Assembly: GCA_963716455.1 (NCBI GenBank)
Contig: CAVQTK010000017.1
Location: 1-64,000, forward strand
From: CAVQTK01 sp963716455
GTDB taxonomy: Bacteria > Pseudomonadota > Gammaproteobacteria > Coxiellales > Coxiellaceae
DNA length: 64,000 nt
Direction of reading: 5' to 3'
The notes under the pieces: model-generated
The model's input: only the letters and a program-made list of their open reading frames with translations
The model's database searches: none
What the model was told of the DNA's origin: nothing
Shown here: positions 8,230 to 18,081 of the stretch, one piece after another
Position numbering within the stretch: position 1 is the stretch's first letter
How the letters are laid out: each line of letters starts with the position of its first letter
Position numbers and translations under genes: made by a program

Positions 8230-9681
8230 ATGCCGCACCAAAAAACCCTTACTGAGCTAAGCCGCGATTTGCATACTAAAAAAATCTCCAGCCAAGAATT
8301 AACTGAACATTATTTAGATCGCATTGAGAAATATAACCCCTTACTCAATTGTTTTATTTCCGTAACTAAAGAACAAGCCAGAATTCAAGCTAAAGTTGCG
8401 GATGAACAAATTGGATCGGGTCAGGCTGGCCCTCTCACTGGGATTCCAATTGTTCATAAAGATATTTTTTGTACACAAGGGATTAAAACCAGTTGCGGCT
8501 CTAAAATGTTAGATAATTTTATTGCTCCATATGATGCTACCTGTGTCGCCCAATTAAAAAAAGCGGGAACGGTATTGCTGGGCAAAACCAACATGGATGA
8601 ATTTGCCATGGGTTCTTCCAATGAAACAAGCTATTATGGCCCGGTCAAAAACCCCTGGGAACTTAGCAAGATTCCGGGCGGCTCTTCAGGTGGCTCGGCT
8701 GCAGCTATCGCGGCTCGCCTAGCAGCGGGAGCCACAGGAACAGACACAGGAGGTTCAATTCGCCAGCCTGCTGCCTTATGTGGTGTTACGGGTTTAAAAC
8801 CTACTTATGGTCGGGTTTCACGCTACGGGATGGTGGCTTTTGCATCCAGTTTAGATCAAGGCGGCCCAATGGCGCAAAGTGCCGAGGATATCGCTTTATT
8901 ATTAAATGCGATGGCAGGGCATGATCCCAAAGACTCTACAAGCATTCCCTATGAGGTACCAGATTATACTTCAGGGTTAGCCAACGACTTAACAGGCTTG
9001 AAAGTTGGCCTTCCTGATCAATATTATGGTGCAGGACTTGATCCGGCTATAGCTACTGCTTTAGACGAAACTATTCGCTTATTGCAGCAACTCGGGGCGA
9101 CCTTCCATAAAATCAGTTTGCCCCACACTGACTTAGCCGCCTCGGTATATTACGTACTTGCTCCTGCTGAGTGCTCTTCAAATTTGGCTCGTTATGACGG
9201 AATTCAATATGGCTATCGTTGTGAAAACCCCTTGGATTTAGAAGACTTATATAAACGCACACGTAGTGAAGGCTTTGGCAAAGAAGTTAAACGCCGCATT
9301 TTGATTGGCACTTATGTGCTTTCCTCAGGTTATTATGATGCTTATTATCGACGAGCGCAGAAAGTTCGTCGTTTAATATGTGATGATTTCACTGAAGCGT
9401 TTAAAATTGTAGATTTAATCCTTACTCCCACTACACCTACACCTGCCTTTAATTTGGGAGAAAAATTAATTGATCCCGTGGCTATGTATCTCTCTGATGT
9501 TTATACCATTGCGGTAAATTTAGCAGGAATTCCAGGTTTAGCTTTTCCAATTGGTTTTAGTCAAGGCCTACCCCTTAGCGGCCAATTAATTGGCAACTAT
9601 TTTTCTGAAGCAACCTTACTAAATGTGGCTCATCGCTATCAGCAAGAGACCGATTGGCATTGCCAAATGCCAAAATTATAA
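8230..9681 (+). CDS. gatA: Asp/Glu-tRNA amidotransferase subunit GatA
   Basis: 483 residues. The amidase-signature catalytic elements are present: the Lys in VHKDIFC, the Gly/Ser-rich GGSSGGSAAA, and GTDTGGSIRQPA, giving the Lys-cisSer-Ser triad. GatA releases ammonia from glutamine, which is channelled to GatB. It is followed not by gatB but by a repeat-rich 1.2-kb insertion, so gatB must be transcribed through it or from its own promoter. Confidence 0.97.
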   Translation: MPHQKTLTELSRDLHTKKISSQELTEHYLDRIEKYNPLLNCFISVTKEQARIQAKVADEQIGSGQAGPLTGIPIVHKDIFCTQGIKTSCGSKMLDNFIAPYDATCVAQLKKAGTVLLGKTNMDEFAMGSSNETSYYGPVKNPWELSKIPGGSSGGSAAAIAARLAAGATGTDTGGSIRQPAALCGVTGLKPTYGRVSRYGMVAFASSLDQGGPMAQSAEDIALLLNAMAGHDPKDSTSIPYEVPDYTSGLANDLTGLKVGLPDQYYGAGLDPAIATALDETIRLLQQLGATFHKISLPHTDLAASVYYVLAPAECSSNLARYDGIQYGYRCENPLDLEDLYKRTRSEGFGKEVKRRILIGTYVLSSGYYDAYYRRAQKVRRLICDDFTEAFKIVDLILTPTTPTPAFNLGEKLIDPVAMYLSDVYTIAVNLAGIPGLAFPIGFSQGLPLSGQLIGNYFSEATLLNVAHRYQQETDWHCQMPKL

Positions 9682-9714
9682 AATACCCTGAGCTGACGCA
9701 CGGGATATTTTCTC

Positions 9715-9885
9715 TGTTTGATTTCGCTCCGTGCGAACCCAGTTCGCTGGGCAAATTACCCAAGGGGGAGAATTCGCTCTCTCCCCCTTGGGGTTCCCCC
9801 ATTGCGCAATGTCACGGGCTCACGCCCGCGGTTTACTGGATGAAAATTGGAGTTGCTTCGCAGTTCGCAATGACATAAAGCTATT
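9715..9885. repeat. mosaic palindromic repeat after gatA
   Basis: A GC-richer patch of nested inverted repeats. The clearest is a 13-bp stem (CCCAAGGGGGAGA at 9759-9771 against TCTCCCCCTTGGG at 9780-9792). The right part (GGTTTACTGGAT, then GAGTTGCTTCGCAGTTCGCAATGAC) resembles the CAGT/GCAATGAC palindromic units at 21405 and 39154. No convincing coding frame. It may also act as the gatA terminator. Confidence 0.6.
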
Positions 9886-9891
9886 ACTCAT

Positions 9892-10382
9892 TTATGGGTT
9901 AATCATCCGAATAATCATCATCATCTTACCCCGTTGAAAGTTAAATTTTACGGATTCATAACTCGGTAATCTATTACCTAATTGAGGATTATTCGAAAAG
10001 CCAACCCCTTCTTTAGGACGTCCACCAAAACCTTTTTTCAGCACTCCACTGTTATCTTCATCATGGAATAATTTGATCGCATACTCTCCCGGAGGTAATT
10101 TCACTTCCCAAGTAGCTTGCCTATTGCGAATAGGTAAAATGGCTCGACGAAAAGCAACTGGGGCAGATCTACCTGGTACTCATAGGCTTGTTTAGAATTA
10201 AACAAAGCAATTCTAATAGATCCCTGGTCACCACTAATACCGGTTACACGCACCATTAAAGACCCTTGTTGATTGGATTGGCTAGGTTGGTTGGGTTGGT
10301 TAAGTTCAGCAGCATTCGTCACTACTGAAAGTAAAAAACAGGATACACAAAGCATTGATAATAAAATAGCTTTAAATTTCAT
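9892..10382 (-). pseudogene. DUF2141 secreted protein, frameshifted
   Basis: The start at 10382 gives a signal peptide (MKFKAILLSMLCVSCFLLSV) and the first half of a DUF2141 domain (GSLMVRVTGISGDQGSIRIA, LFNSKQAYEY). The frame then runs into unrelated sequence. The correct continuation is in another frame: GRSAPVAFRRAILPIRN, then LPPGEYAIKLFHDEDNSG and GVGFSNNP, ending at 9892. Both halves join if one base (for example a C in TACC) is missing near 10175. DUF2141 proteins are small secreted beta-sandwich proteins of unknown function. It lies antisense between gatA and gatB. Confidence 0.75.
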
Positions 10383-10525
10383 CAGTTAATCTCCTACAGA
10401 ATAAAATATGTGAATTAATATAGTAAAAATAGATAGAAAAAATCATAAAAGCAAAACTCCGCAATTGCCGATATACAAGCCATAAAGAAGAAATAATTTT
10501 CGTAGAAAATGCTTTATGTGATGGG

Positions 10526-10640
10526 GTTTCCAAAGGGAGCGGGACGAAGCGCTCCCCTTGGTGCGAGCAATCGGCTTTGCCGATGCGAAGCACATAAATC
10601 AGGAAGAGATTCTCGCTGAATTCAGCGAGGATCTCTGGCA
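10526..10640. repeat. mosaic palindromic repeat with three hairpins
   Basis: Contains consecutive inverted repeats: GGGAGCG/CGCTCCC, ATCGGC/GCCGAT and CTCGCTGAATTCAGCGAG. The central unit (gcgagcaatcggctttgccgatgcg...cataaatcaggaag in pieces) recurs in altered form near 13710-13730 and 51245-51285. Non-coding. Confidence 0.6.
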
Positions 10641-10698
10641 AAACTCTCAACTGTTTTATTCCCCTATAAATTCATGATAAGGTATGCAGATTAACAAA

Positions 10699-10857
10699 AG
10701 ACTTCTTTCCAAACTTCGTCTTTTGGCCTACTACTGCGTTGTGTTGTTTTCTCCGGTGCTCATTTACTCGCATGTAAACTCCGCTCCTCGAAAGCAACAC
10801 GCCTTGCCTTAGGTTATAACAAGATGGGACCAAAATACTGGGTTTGGACAGAAGTCT
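10699..10857 (+). mobile_element. MITE-like element with AGACTTCT terminal inverted repeats
   Basis: A 159-bp non-coding element. The left end AGACTTCTTTCCAAAC is mirrored by the right end GTTTGGACAGAAGTCT, and the TIRs extend imperfectly to about 30 bp (including TTTTGG/CCAAAA). The interior (GCTCATTTACTCGCATGTAA) is shared in reverse orientation with the copy at 46670-46783. The right end lies 24 bp before the gatB start. No transposase is present, so it would move in trans if at all. Confidence 0.7.
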
Positions 10858-10881
10858 AAACTAACCTTAGAGGATATGTTG

Positions 10882-12321
10882 ATGGAATGGGAACCCGTTA
10901 TTGGTTTAGAGGTGCATACTCAACTCGCTACCCAATCCAAAATTTTTTCTGGCGCCTCTTGCGCTTATGGTGCTGAACCCAATACCCAAGCATCTGCTAT
11001 TGATCTGGGCTTACCCGGAACCCTACCCGTGTTAAATGCTCAAGCAATTATATTGGCCATCCGTTTTGGTTTAAGTATAGGCGCTGAAATACCTTCACGT
11101 TCAATTTTTGCCCGGAAAAATTATTTTTATCCCGATTTGCCTAAAGGATACCAAATCAGCCAATATGACCTTCCTATTGTCGGTCCCGGTTCATTACTGA
11201 TTGAATTAGAAGATGGCGCCGAAAAACGTATCGGCATTACCCGCGCCCATTTAGAAGAAGATGCGGGTAAATCTTTACATGAAGGCATGTCTGGGGTAAC
11301 AGGTATTGATTTAAATCGTGCAGGGGTACCCTTACTCGAAATTGTTTCTGAACCCGAAATGCGCTCTGCAAAAGAGGCCGTTGCCTACTTAAAAACGTTA
11401 CATAACTTAGTGCGCTATTTAGGAATAAGCGATGCTAATATGCAAGAAGGCTCTTTTCGGTGTGACGTAAATATTTCCATGCGTCCATTAGGCACTCTAA
11501 CATTTGGTACTCGTACTGAACTAAAAAATCTCAACTCATTTCGCTTTGTAGAACAAGCTACTTTATATGAAATTCAACGTCAAATTGACATCTTAGAGAA
11601 CGGCGGTAAAATTATCCAAGAAACTCGTCAGTTCGATGCCGAACGGGGCATAACTCGCACCTTACGCAGCAAAGAAGAAGCACACGATTATCGCTACTTC
11701 CCTGATCCAGATTTGTTACCGCTCGAAATTACTCCGCAATTTATTGCAACTATTCGTGGGACTTTACCCGAATTACCATGGGAAAAACGCACTCGTTTCC
11801 AACAGCAATATCAATTGAATCGTTATGATGCCCAACTGCTCGCGCTTTCTCGTGAAACGGCTGAATACTTTGAAACTGCATTACAAGCTGCCAACAACAC
11901 CTCACCCAAAATAGTGGCCAATTGGATCATCGGTGATTTGACCGCGGCTTTAAATAAAGAAAATCTTTCCATTGCCCACTCACCCATCAATGCCATCCAA
12001 TTGGGTGGGCTATTACGTCGAGTTAGCGATGGGACCGTTTCGAATAATCTCGCCAAACAAATATTTATCGCTATGTGGCAAGGCGAAGGTGACGCAGATG
12101 CAATTATTCAACGTCAAGGATTACAGCAAATTACGGATCGTGGCGAATTAGAAAAAGTTATTACCACTGTAATTGCCGAAAATCCTGAACAAACCGCCCA
12201 ATATCGCGCCGGCAAAGAAAAATTATTGGCATTCTTTGTTGGCAAGGTGATGCAAGCCACCCGGGGCAAAGCCAATCCTCAGCAAGTGAATGATTTATTG
12301 AGAGAAAAACTCGCAGGTTAA
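10882..12321 (+). CDS. gatB: Asp/Glu-tRNA amidotransferase subunit GatB
   Basis: 479 residues. N-terminal kinase-like domain (WEPVIGLEVHTQL, FARKNYFYPDLPKGYQISQY, HLEEDAGKS) and C-terminal tRNA-binding YqeY/tail domain. It phosphorylates the misacylated aminoacyl-tRNA and amidates it with ammonia from GatA. The ATG at 10882 is chosen over 10876 because AGAGGA lies 7 nt before it. It is 1.2 kb from gatA, separated by a pseudogene on the other strand and two repeat elements. Confidence 0.97.
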   Translation: MEWEPVIGLEVHTQLATQSKIFSGASCAYGAEPNTQASAIDLGLPGTLPVLNAQAIILAIRFGLSIGAEIPSRSIFARKNYFYPDLPKGYQISQYDLPIVGPGSLLIELEDGAEKRIGITRAHLEEDAGKSLHEGMSGVTGIDLNRAGVPLLEIVSEPEMRSAKEAVAYLKTLHNLVRYLGISDANMQEGSFRCDVNISMRPLGTLTFGTRTELKNLNSFRFVEQATLYEIQRQIDILENGGKIIQETRQFDAERGITRTLRSKEEAHDYRYFPDPDLLPLEITPQFIATIRGTLPELPWEKRTRFQQQYQLNRYDAQLLALSRETAEYFETALQAANNTSPKIVANWIIGDLTAALNKENLSIAHSPINAIQLGGLLRRVSDGTVSNNLAKQIFIAMWQGEGDADAIIQRQGLQQITDRGELEKVITTVIAENPEQTAQYRAGKEKLLAFFVGKVMQATRGKANPQQVNDLLREKLAG

Positions 12322-12420
12322 ATGCCAGAGCTCACATATAAAATTGGAGCATCGCCTCAGTTTTTTTTAAGATTCCTGAATTCTCGTCGTTTGTAAAGTT
12401 TGTAAATTCACATAATAATT

Positions 12421-12440
12421 TTTAATAAAATATTAATAAT
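12421..12440 (+). promoter_or_regulatory. PmrA-like direct-repeat box upstream of gene A
   Basis: TTTAATAAA-AT-ATTAATAAT: two TTAAT half-sites 11 bp apart, the geometry of the published Legionella/Coxiella PmrA box (cTTAATatT-N2-cTTAATatT). A TATAAA lies 24 bp downstream (12465-12470). It aligns with boxes upstream of genes B, D and E. Confidence 0.55.
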
Positions 12441-12508
12441 CAAACATTAATATTGCATATTGACTATAAAAGAAATTAAACGTTAATTTATGAGAGTATA
12501 AGATAAAG

Positions 12509-13660
12509 ATGAAATTGTTTAAAACACCAGGTAATTTCCTCCAGATTTTTTCCAAAAAAAATGAATTAGAAAAAAAAGAAAATGGGCAAGAACTTATAAC
12601 TCTACGAAAAACACGTAATCAACTCTACCAGAAAAATATTCAGTTAAAAAATCATTTAGTTGTTAAAGAAAATCAAGTTATTGCCCTAAGAGAGGAAGTC
12701 ATTGGACGTTTAATCAAAAGGAAGAACCTCTTAATAACTTTAGAGGAAATGAATCATCCCTCAAATTTAGCCATAGAAAATCATATTCAAGCGCTATTTA
12801 CCTATACTTCTTCTAATTTTCCGCAAATAAAACTCGCAACTAGTGAAAGAGGCATTAAAAAAAACATAAAAACCTTACAGAAAGAACAAGATGATCTTAT
12901 TGAACGTATTGCCAACATCGACTTAGACGAATGTTTACAAACTTTCCTTCAGGCAGAAGAAAAGATAAATTTAGAAATTCAGCAATTAAGCCAAACCATT
13001 TTTGTCGAGGAAAGTAATATCGCCTTAGATGAAGTGCAGAAAGATATTAAACATTATAAAGAGAATTTCCATAAACCTAATTTTGACTCCAAATCAATAA
13101 TCGAAGATCCTAAACTTTCCAGCCCTTCCGTACCTGCAGTTAGGAAACAAGCAAGGCTAAGCGTTTATGCCGATTCGATAATGCAGCAGGCTAGAGAAAG
13201 AATAGACCAATATAATAAATTGGTACGTTATCAAAAAACTAAAGAAAAGCTAACTTGGGTCGCCACTATTTTAGGAGATGCACATATTTTAAAAGAATCT
13301 ATGGAAAATCAACAAAAAAAAGAAAGCCGAACAGCTCTAACAGAACTTAAAAGTAGCATTAACCTATTCAGAGAACTAGCCGATGAGAAGCGCGCCACTT
13401 GTTGCTCAAGTCTTTGGACTTCCCAAAGAGGTCAAACGGATAATGAAAAAATATTTCTTCATTTAGTAGATAAGTGGATTTTATTTTTAGATGCAGGCAT
13501 ATATCCATCAGCTGAACCACTTCATGTGCATGAAAACAAAAGCCAAGATTTTAGCAGAGAAAATATTGACGAGAGCTTTTCCCTTAGAAGATCAGAGAAC
13601 AGCCGCTTAATACCAGCAGCTGAAAATTCCTCAAGTTCAACTTTCATACCACAGCTTTAA
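12509..13660 (+). CDS. gene A: coiled-coil protein with SQRG C-terminal module, putative effector
   Basis: 383 residues, intact, no recognised family. Residues about 15-180 are Lys/Glu/Gln/Leu-rich and coiled-coil-like. Residues about 225-325 form the module shared with genes B-F: ARERIDQYNKLVRYQKTKEK, a helical spacer, then RATCCSSLWTSQRGQTDNEK and a following amphipathic helix. The C-terminus is polar, Ser-rich and ends in a hydrophobic tail. No signal peptide or membrane segment. The upstream PmrA-like box, the coiled coils and decaying paralogues nearby suggest a secreted (possibly Dot/Icm) effector; that is inference. It is on the opposite strand to B-E. Confidence 0.7.
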   Translation: MKLFKTPGNFLQIFSKKNELEKKENGQELITLRKTRNQLYQKNIQLKNHLVVKENQVIALREEVIGRLIKRKNLLITLEEMNHPSNLAIENHIQALFTYTSSNFPQIKLATSERGIKKNIKTLQKEQDDLIERIANIDLDECLQTFLQAEEKINLEIQQLSQTIFVEESNIALDEVQKDIKHYKENFHKPNFDSKSIIEDPKLSSPSVPAVRKQARLSVYADSIMQQARERIDQYNKLVRYQKTKEKLTWVATILGDAHILKESMENQQKKESRTALTELKSSINLFRELADEKRATCCSSLWTSQRGQTDNEKIFLHLVDKWILFLDAGIYPSAEPLHVHENKSQDFSRENIDESFSLRRSENSRLIPAAENSSSSTFIPQL

Positions 13661-13664
13661 CCAG

Positions 13665-13860
13665 AGGTAGAGTGATCCAGAATAGCAATTCTACCCCTTA
13701 AGTGCGAGCATCGGCTTTGCCGAGCGCAGCACCAAAACAAATATAGCAACTGTTATAAAACTGGATTGCTGCGGCAGCTAAGCTCCTCGCAAAGAGTGCG
13801 GTTCGTCATCGTGAGCTCACACAGTGAGCGTGGCAATCCAGGTCAATGGATATGGGTTCG
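13665..13860. repeat. mosaic palindromic repeat between genes A and B
   Basis: Contains the GAGCATCGGCTTTGCCGAGC hairpin unit (about 13709-13728) also seen near 10570 and 51250, and then an inverted pair ACTGGATTGC ... GCAATCCAGGT with GAGCTCAC in the middle, like the units at 21405 and 39154. It separates the convergent genes A and B. Non-coding. Confidence 0.55.
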
Positions 13861-13882
13861 ACCATATCCAAGTGAATAAGTT

Positions 13883-14670
13883 TTAATTAAGCAGCAGAGA
13901 AGGCGTTCCTGATATTATATTATACGCAGTAGCTGATGATTCGCTTGCTTTTTTTATTGACTCCAAACTTGCACTTGTAAGTTTACCAATGCATTTATCC
14001 ATATCACTAAAAAACAATTCTTCCTTATGTGTTTGTCCTCTCTGTGAGGTCCTGATTCGCCATAAGGAAATACAGCAGCCCCTTCTTTCAGCAGAAAGGC
14101 CTTTAAAATTACTATATGCACCTTTAAGCTCTCCAAGTTTAGTCTTACAGGTTTTCCATTCCTTATTTGCAATGGCTTTTTTTAAATCTAATGCTGCATT
14201 TTGTAGAGCTACGGCATCTTCATGCTTATCTATAGTTTTTCGAATCGCATATATATATCAGAATATTTGATAATTCTTTTATCTGTCTCTATAATAATCG
14301 CATCTAAAGCAGCATTTACCTCTCTTAATTTTGGAGTAGGTCTATCCGAGCTAGAAGCGTTGTTGTTGTAAAATGTACTTAATTCTACAGCCATAGAAGA
14401 ACCAAAATCGTTCGTTTTTTCTTCATGAGACGTTTCCTCCTCTTTAATTATTTTCGCACATTCATATTCTTTAACTTGCTGATTTAATTCACGAACTTCT
14501 TCATGTATATTCTCTTTTATTAGCCGTAATTTCTCTAAATTAGTGGCAATTCCTTGAATTGATCTTTGCAAATTTTCTTTTTGTGCTACTAATTTTTTGA
14601 TAGTCGCTTTCCTTTGGTCAATAGTAATTTGTTCTCTGCTACTTTCTGTTTTTATTTCAGGAATTACCAA
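13883..14670 (-). pseudogene. gene B, distal part: SQRG-module protein, frameshifted
   Basis: The frame from TTG 14670 (coiled coil, IKKLVAQKENLQRSIQ) ends early at 14230 after KYSDIYMRFEKL. With one extra A in the A5 run at 14236-14240 it continues as TIDKHEDAVALQNAALDLKK, then SAERRGCCISLW and RTSQRGQTHKEELFF, to a TAA at 13883. The completed piece carries the whole family module. Just upstream an in-frame TAA (14688-14686) separates it from the preceding coiled-coil frame, so both pieces may be one degraded gene of about 1.58 kb (13883-15463). The alternative is two adjacent genes, with a weak TTG start here. Confidence 0.6.
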
Positions 14671-14685
14671 TCGAGTACTTTCAGC

Positions 14686-15463
14686 TTAATTATAAGTTTT
14701 TATATTCTTGAAAAATTTCTTTGGGCTTGATTTTTTTGTATGCTTCTCTTCCTGTGATGGCGATTTCGTAGAGAAATAAGCCTCGGCTTCACTAATAACT
14801 GTTTCTGGAAAATTTTTTTTGTAGCCATGAAAAGATAATTTGACCTATTAAAGATGAAACTTCCTTTTCATTTAATTGTGCTTTCAATTTAGCAATTTCA
14901 CTTCTTAGTTTTTCTTCTTCTTCTTTAAGTTTTTTTATTTCATTGTTTTGTTCTTCTTCCATTAGCCTAAATGTAGCTGTAGCTCCTTTTATATCCCCAT
15001 TAGATATTTGCTGATAAAAATTTGCTTCATCTTTGAAATCGATTTCTTTGATTGTTTCATAACTATTCACTAAATTTTCTAAACGCGAATTATCTGCTTT
15101 CAAATTTTCGAAAAGAGCATCAATTTTCACATTAAGATAGTTTTTTCCATTAGCAAGCAATTTTTTTACTTTCGTACTATCTAAAGTAAATAAAGATTTT
15201 TCTTCTTCTTTTACGATAAGAAGATGTGGAGCCACACTTTCTAAAATATTATTTATTTGCTCTAGTTTTTTACTAGAAGAATTTGTATTAGTCTCTATTT
15301 CTTCAAGTCTCTGCAAGGCTTTGATATAAGCAGAAATTTCTTCTGTATTTTTTTGGATATAAATAAGTTTTTTTAATTTACCACTATGTCTTTTATATGT
15401 TAGCCCAGATAAGTTTTCTGGATCAGTTGATAATTTCATATATTTTTCATATTTTCTGGACAT
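14686..15463 (-). pseudogene. gene B, proximal part: long coiled-coil protein, frame broken near its end
   Basis: The start at 15463 has a TGGAG Shine-Dalgarno and a PmrA-like box 72 bp further up. The readable frame is 223 residues of mostly helical, charged sequence (YEKYMKLSTDPENLSG, then IKKLKEEEEKLRSEIAKLKA), ending QKKFSRNSY at 14792. Removing one A from the A8 run (14820-14813) continues the protein as NFPETVISEAEAYFSTKS and a Lys/Ser-rich stretch to the TAA at 14686. That stop is in frame with the distal piece. No known domain. Probably the N-terminal half of gene B. Confidence 0.55.
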
Positions 15464-15534
15464 TTATTTTCTCCACCTAATTTATTATTTAATTAATATT
15501 TATAATTTTAATTCTATATTTAGATTAACAAACC

Positions 15535-15554
15535 AATATTAATATTTTCTTAAA
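15535..15554 (-). promoter_or_regulatory. PmrA-like direct-repeat box upstream of gene B
   Basis: Minus strand TTTAAGAAA-AT-ATTAATATT, half-sites 11 bp apart; a TATAGAAT follows 16 bp downstream (15518-15511). It aligns with the gene E box through the next dozen bases (GTT-GTTAA). Confidence 0.6.
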
Positions 15555-15674
15555 AAAGAAACAAATTGAACAAAAAAATCTTTTATTAAACTAAATATCA
15601 AAAAATTAATGTACATTTAGACTGTTTTGTACTCTAGGTTATTTAGAAATTAACTTTGCAAGAAATAATTAGAA

Positions 15675-15860
15675 TAAAAATCCCCGCGGCAAGCAGCGGG
15701 GTATTTTTATTTTTCTTGTATAATTTCGCCTGCGCAAACAAGTTCGCGCGACGGCGACCAAAGGGAAGCATTCGCATGCTAGCCCTGCTTGTCCCCGTTG
15801 GGGATGGAAACCCCATAGCGTAATGTTCCTCGGCAAGCCGCAGCGAATAAATTTAAAGTC
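15675..15860. repeat. mosaic palindromic repeat with CCCCGC/GCGGGG hairpin
   Basis: A hairpin CCCCGC (15682-15687)/GCGGGG (15696-15701) is flanked by T-rich sequence on both sides, so it could terminate either strand. Further palindromic parts follow, and the right end (AAGCCGCAGCGAATAAATTT) recurs after the GNAT gene at about 49795-49818. No gene in this stretch. Confidence 0.55.
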
Positions 15861-15879
15861 ATCTCTTTGTACTAAAAAC

Positions 15880-16719
15880 TTAAAACCATCTCTTAGAAAT
15901 GCTTCTATCATTAAACGAAAGACCATGGCCAGATTTAGCCTTAGTTTTTTGTGGATGCCCTATAAATCTATAATGATTAGTAGAGGTAAACTTTGGTTGT
16001 ATTGACTTAAATATATTTTCTAGATTTTTAATAAGTATATTTAAATGAACAAAATATCTATCTTCACGATCTGTTAGATCGGTTTGAGAACTTCTGCAAC
16101 CCAACCCCCAATTTGCACAATTTTTTTCTTCCCCTGAAAAAAACAAATCTTTTGCAGCTTTAAGTGAAGCCAAATATTGGGTACAACTTTCCCAATCTCG
16201 TTTGCTAAAGCTTTTTTTAAATTCCCTTACAGAATCTTTAATATTTTCGGCATGCATTAACTTACTTTTAGTTTTTTGAAAGCTAATCATACCAAAATAT
16301 TTTTGTATTCTTATATCCGTTTTTTTTATAATTTTTGTTAAGGTTTCATTTAAATCTTCTATCAATTTTTTCATAGGTTTAAATGAAGCATTGGGTGGAG
16401 ATTTTTTGAATTCTTTTTTTTCCATTTGACTAATAGAATATTTATCTTCTTTTTTTCCTCTTTATTAGTCAATACAACTGGCATCTCCTTAGATGCTGTT
16501 GACAAGGAATAATCGCTAATATTTTTTCTAACATCTTGCCAAAGAGTCGAAATTTTGGCAACCCCTTCTGTTAAATTTTTTCTCTGCGCACGTAAATCTT
16601 CAATAGAAACTTGTATTTCCTGAGAAAATTTAGATGGTTGCAAATCTTCAAGCTGCTTGGTGAGTTGACTTATTTGATAGTGATTTTAATGATATATATT
16701 GACTTTCTCTTTCCTTCAT
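15880..16719 (-). pseudogene. gene C: SQRG-family protein with two frame breaks
   Basis: The ATG at 16719 (MKERESQYISL) is put in frame with NHYQISQLTKQLEDLQ by removing one A from the A4 run at 16684-16687. The next break is an A7 run at 16450-16456; one more A joins it to EDKYSISQMEKKEF. The last frame carries the module in divergent form: RIQKYFGMISFQKTKSK, then CANWGLGCRSSQTDLTDRED, which lacks the strict SQRG. The restored protein would be about 279 residues, mostly helical. No known function. Confidence 0.55.
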
Positions 16720-16776
16720 TACTTGACAAAATTAATAATTATTATTTTTTAAAATTTTACATCAAAGAAATTTTGA

Positions 16777-16800
16777 CCTAGATCGGAAAACCAATCTAGG
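16777..16800 (-). terminator. possible terminator of gene D
   Basis: CCTAGATCGG (16777-16786)/CCAATCTAGG (16791-16800), a 10-bp stem with one mismatch and an AAAA loop, 8 bp past the stop of gene D. The following T-tract on the minus strand is weak. Confidence 0.45.
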
Positions 16801-16808
16801 CCAATTGA

Positions 16809-18030
16809 TTATGCGTTTGGAATTCTAACTCCATTATTTTCTTCACTACTCTTACTTTGACTCGCATCTAATGGCTCATAGCCATTTTTATTTCTTGTAG
16901 GACTTTTCTTTGATTGGCTCGATTCTTGATCCCAAATTTGCCCATAGCGGATACCTTTTATTTCTTTTTTAAGCCCCTTAGATTGATTGTGCATTGAGTC
17001 ACTCATTAAATTGACGTCATCACTACTTTCAAACTTTAGAATTTTATTTAATTCAATTCTATTTTCATTCATTTTATCGAATGATACTTTTTCATTTTTA
17101 GTCCAACCTCGTTGCGAAGCAAATAAATAACTAAAACAATTAGCTCTATTATCTCCGGCAATGGATTCCAGATCGCGTATTTTTTTTACTGAAGATTTTA
17201 TTAGTGGAATAAGCACATTTAATTCTACTTTATCATCTTTTATAAGAAGACCTAAAGTTAAATCCAATTGTTTAATAATTTCTAACATTTTTAATCGCTT
17301 ATCTTTAGTTTTTTGAAAAATTTCTTTTCTACAACTGTTATATCTATTTAGTAGTTCAGATTTAATTTCCTCTAAATTTTGTTTTATAGACGAATTTTCT
17401 TCTTCAGTTAGTGAAGTTGGAGAATCTCTTTCGGTTGAATTTTCACTCTTCTTAGAATCACTTACCGATTCTTCACCTTTACTTTCTTTACTTGGGGATA
17501 CTTCTGGGGTTGTGGTTGGCGTAGAAGTAACTGTGATATCAAATGGTATTACTTTTTCATCGGGGACTAAACTTTGCTTACGTTGCTCGCACTGTTCTGG
17601 TGAAGCTATAGTTTTATACCATATATCGACTACAGAAGAATTTCTAAAATCTTCAATTGCTTCTACTAATGCTGAATTATTCTTAAGCAATAACTCCAAT
17701 GTTGCATTATCTTGTTGCAATAAAACTTCTGCATATAGATCATAAATAAACATTATTCCTCTATAATTTTTACCAAGTTCTTCTGGTAAATTTCTAATGT
17801 TTGATTGAGTTGCTACTCTCAACTTCCTCGACGGTTCTCTAATTAAATCGCTTATCTCCTCAGAACCTTTAGGCCGTAGCAAATATTTATCTCCGCCTGG
17901 TAAGAAAGGACTAGTAAAAAAATCTCGATTATCTGAAAATATATTTCAGTGCTTCTTCAACACTCATCGGCATTTCAGAACTGCCCTTTGGTTCTTCTAT
18001 TTCATTCTCTACATACACAACTTCTTTCAT
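16809..18030 (-). pseudogene. gene D: SQRG-module putative effector, broken near the N-terminus
   Basis: The main frame (16809-17882) encodes 357 residues: a helical N-terminal part, a Ser/Thr/Pro/Glu linker at about 115-165, the family module (SCRKEIFQKTKDKR, then NRANCFSYLFASQRGWTKNE) and a polar tail with GIRYGQIW. Its true start is probably the ATG at 18030 (GGAG 7 nt upstream; MKEVVYVENEIEEPKGSSEM). That frame stops near 17930 but continues as FSDNRDFFTSPFLPGGDKY into the main frame if one A is removed near 17940. The NRDFF segment is shared with gene F, supporting the reconstruction. The product would be about 406 residues. No known domain. Confidence 0.6.
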
Positions 18031-18081
18031 TTTTTTCTCCAGGATTTAGTTTTTAATTTTTATTATTTTTATTATTTTTAT

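Noticed and set aside
9654..9937. Open frames on both strands after gatA
   Set aside because: They fall in the palindromic repeat and overlap gatA; composition and hairpins explain them.
12361..12375. Poly-T stretch after gatB as a terminator
   Set aside because: No convincing stem precedes the T run.
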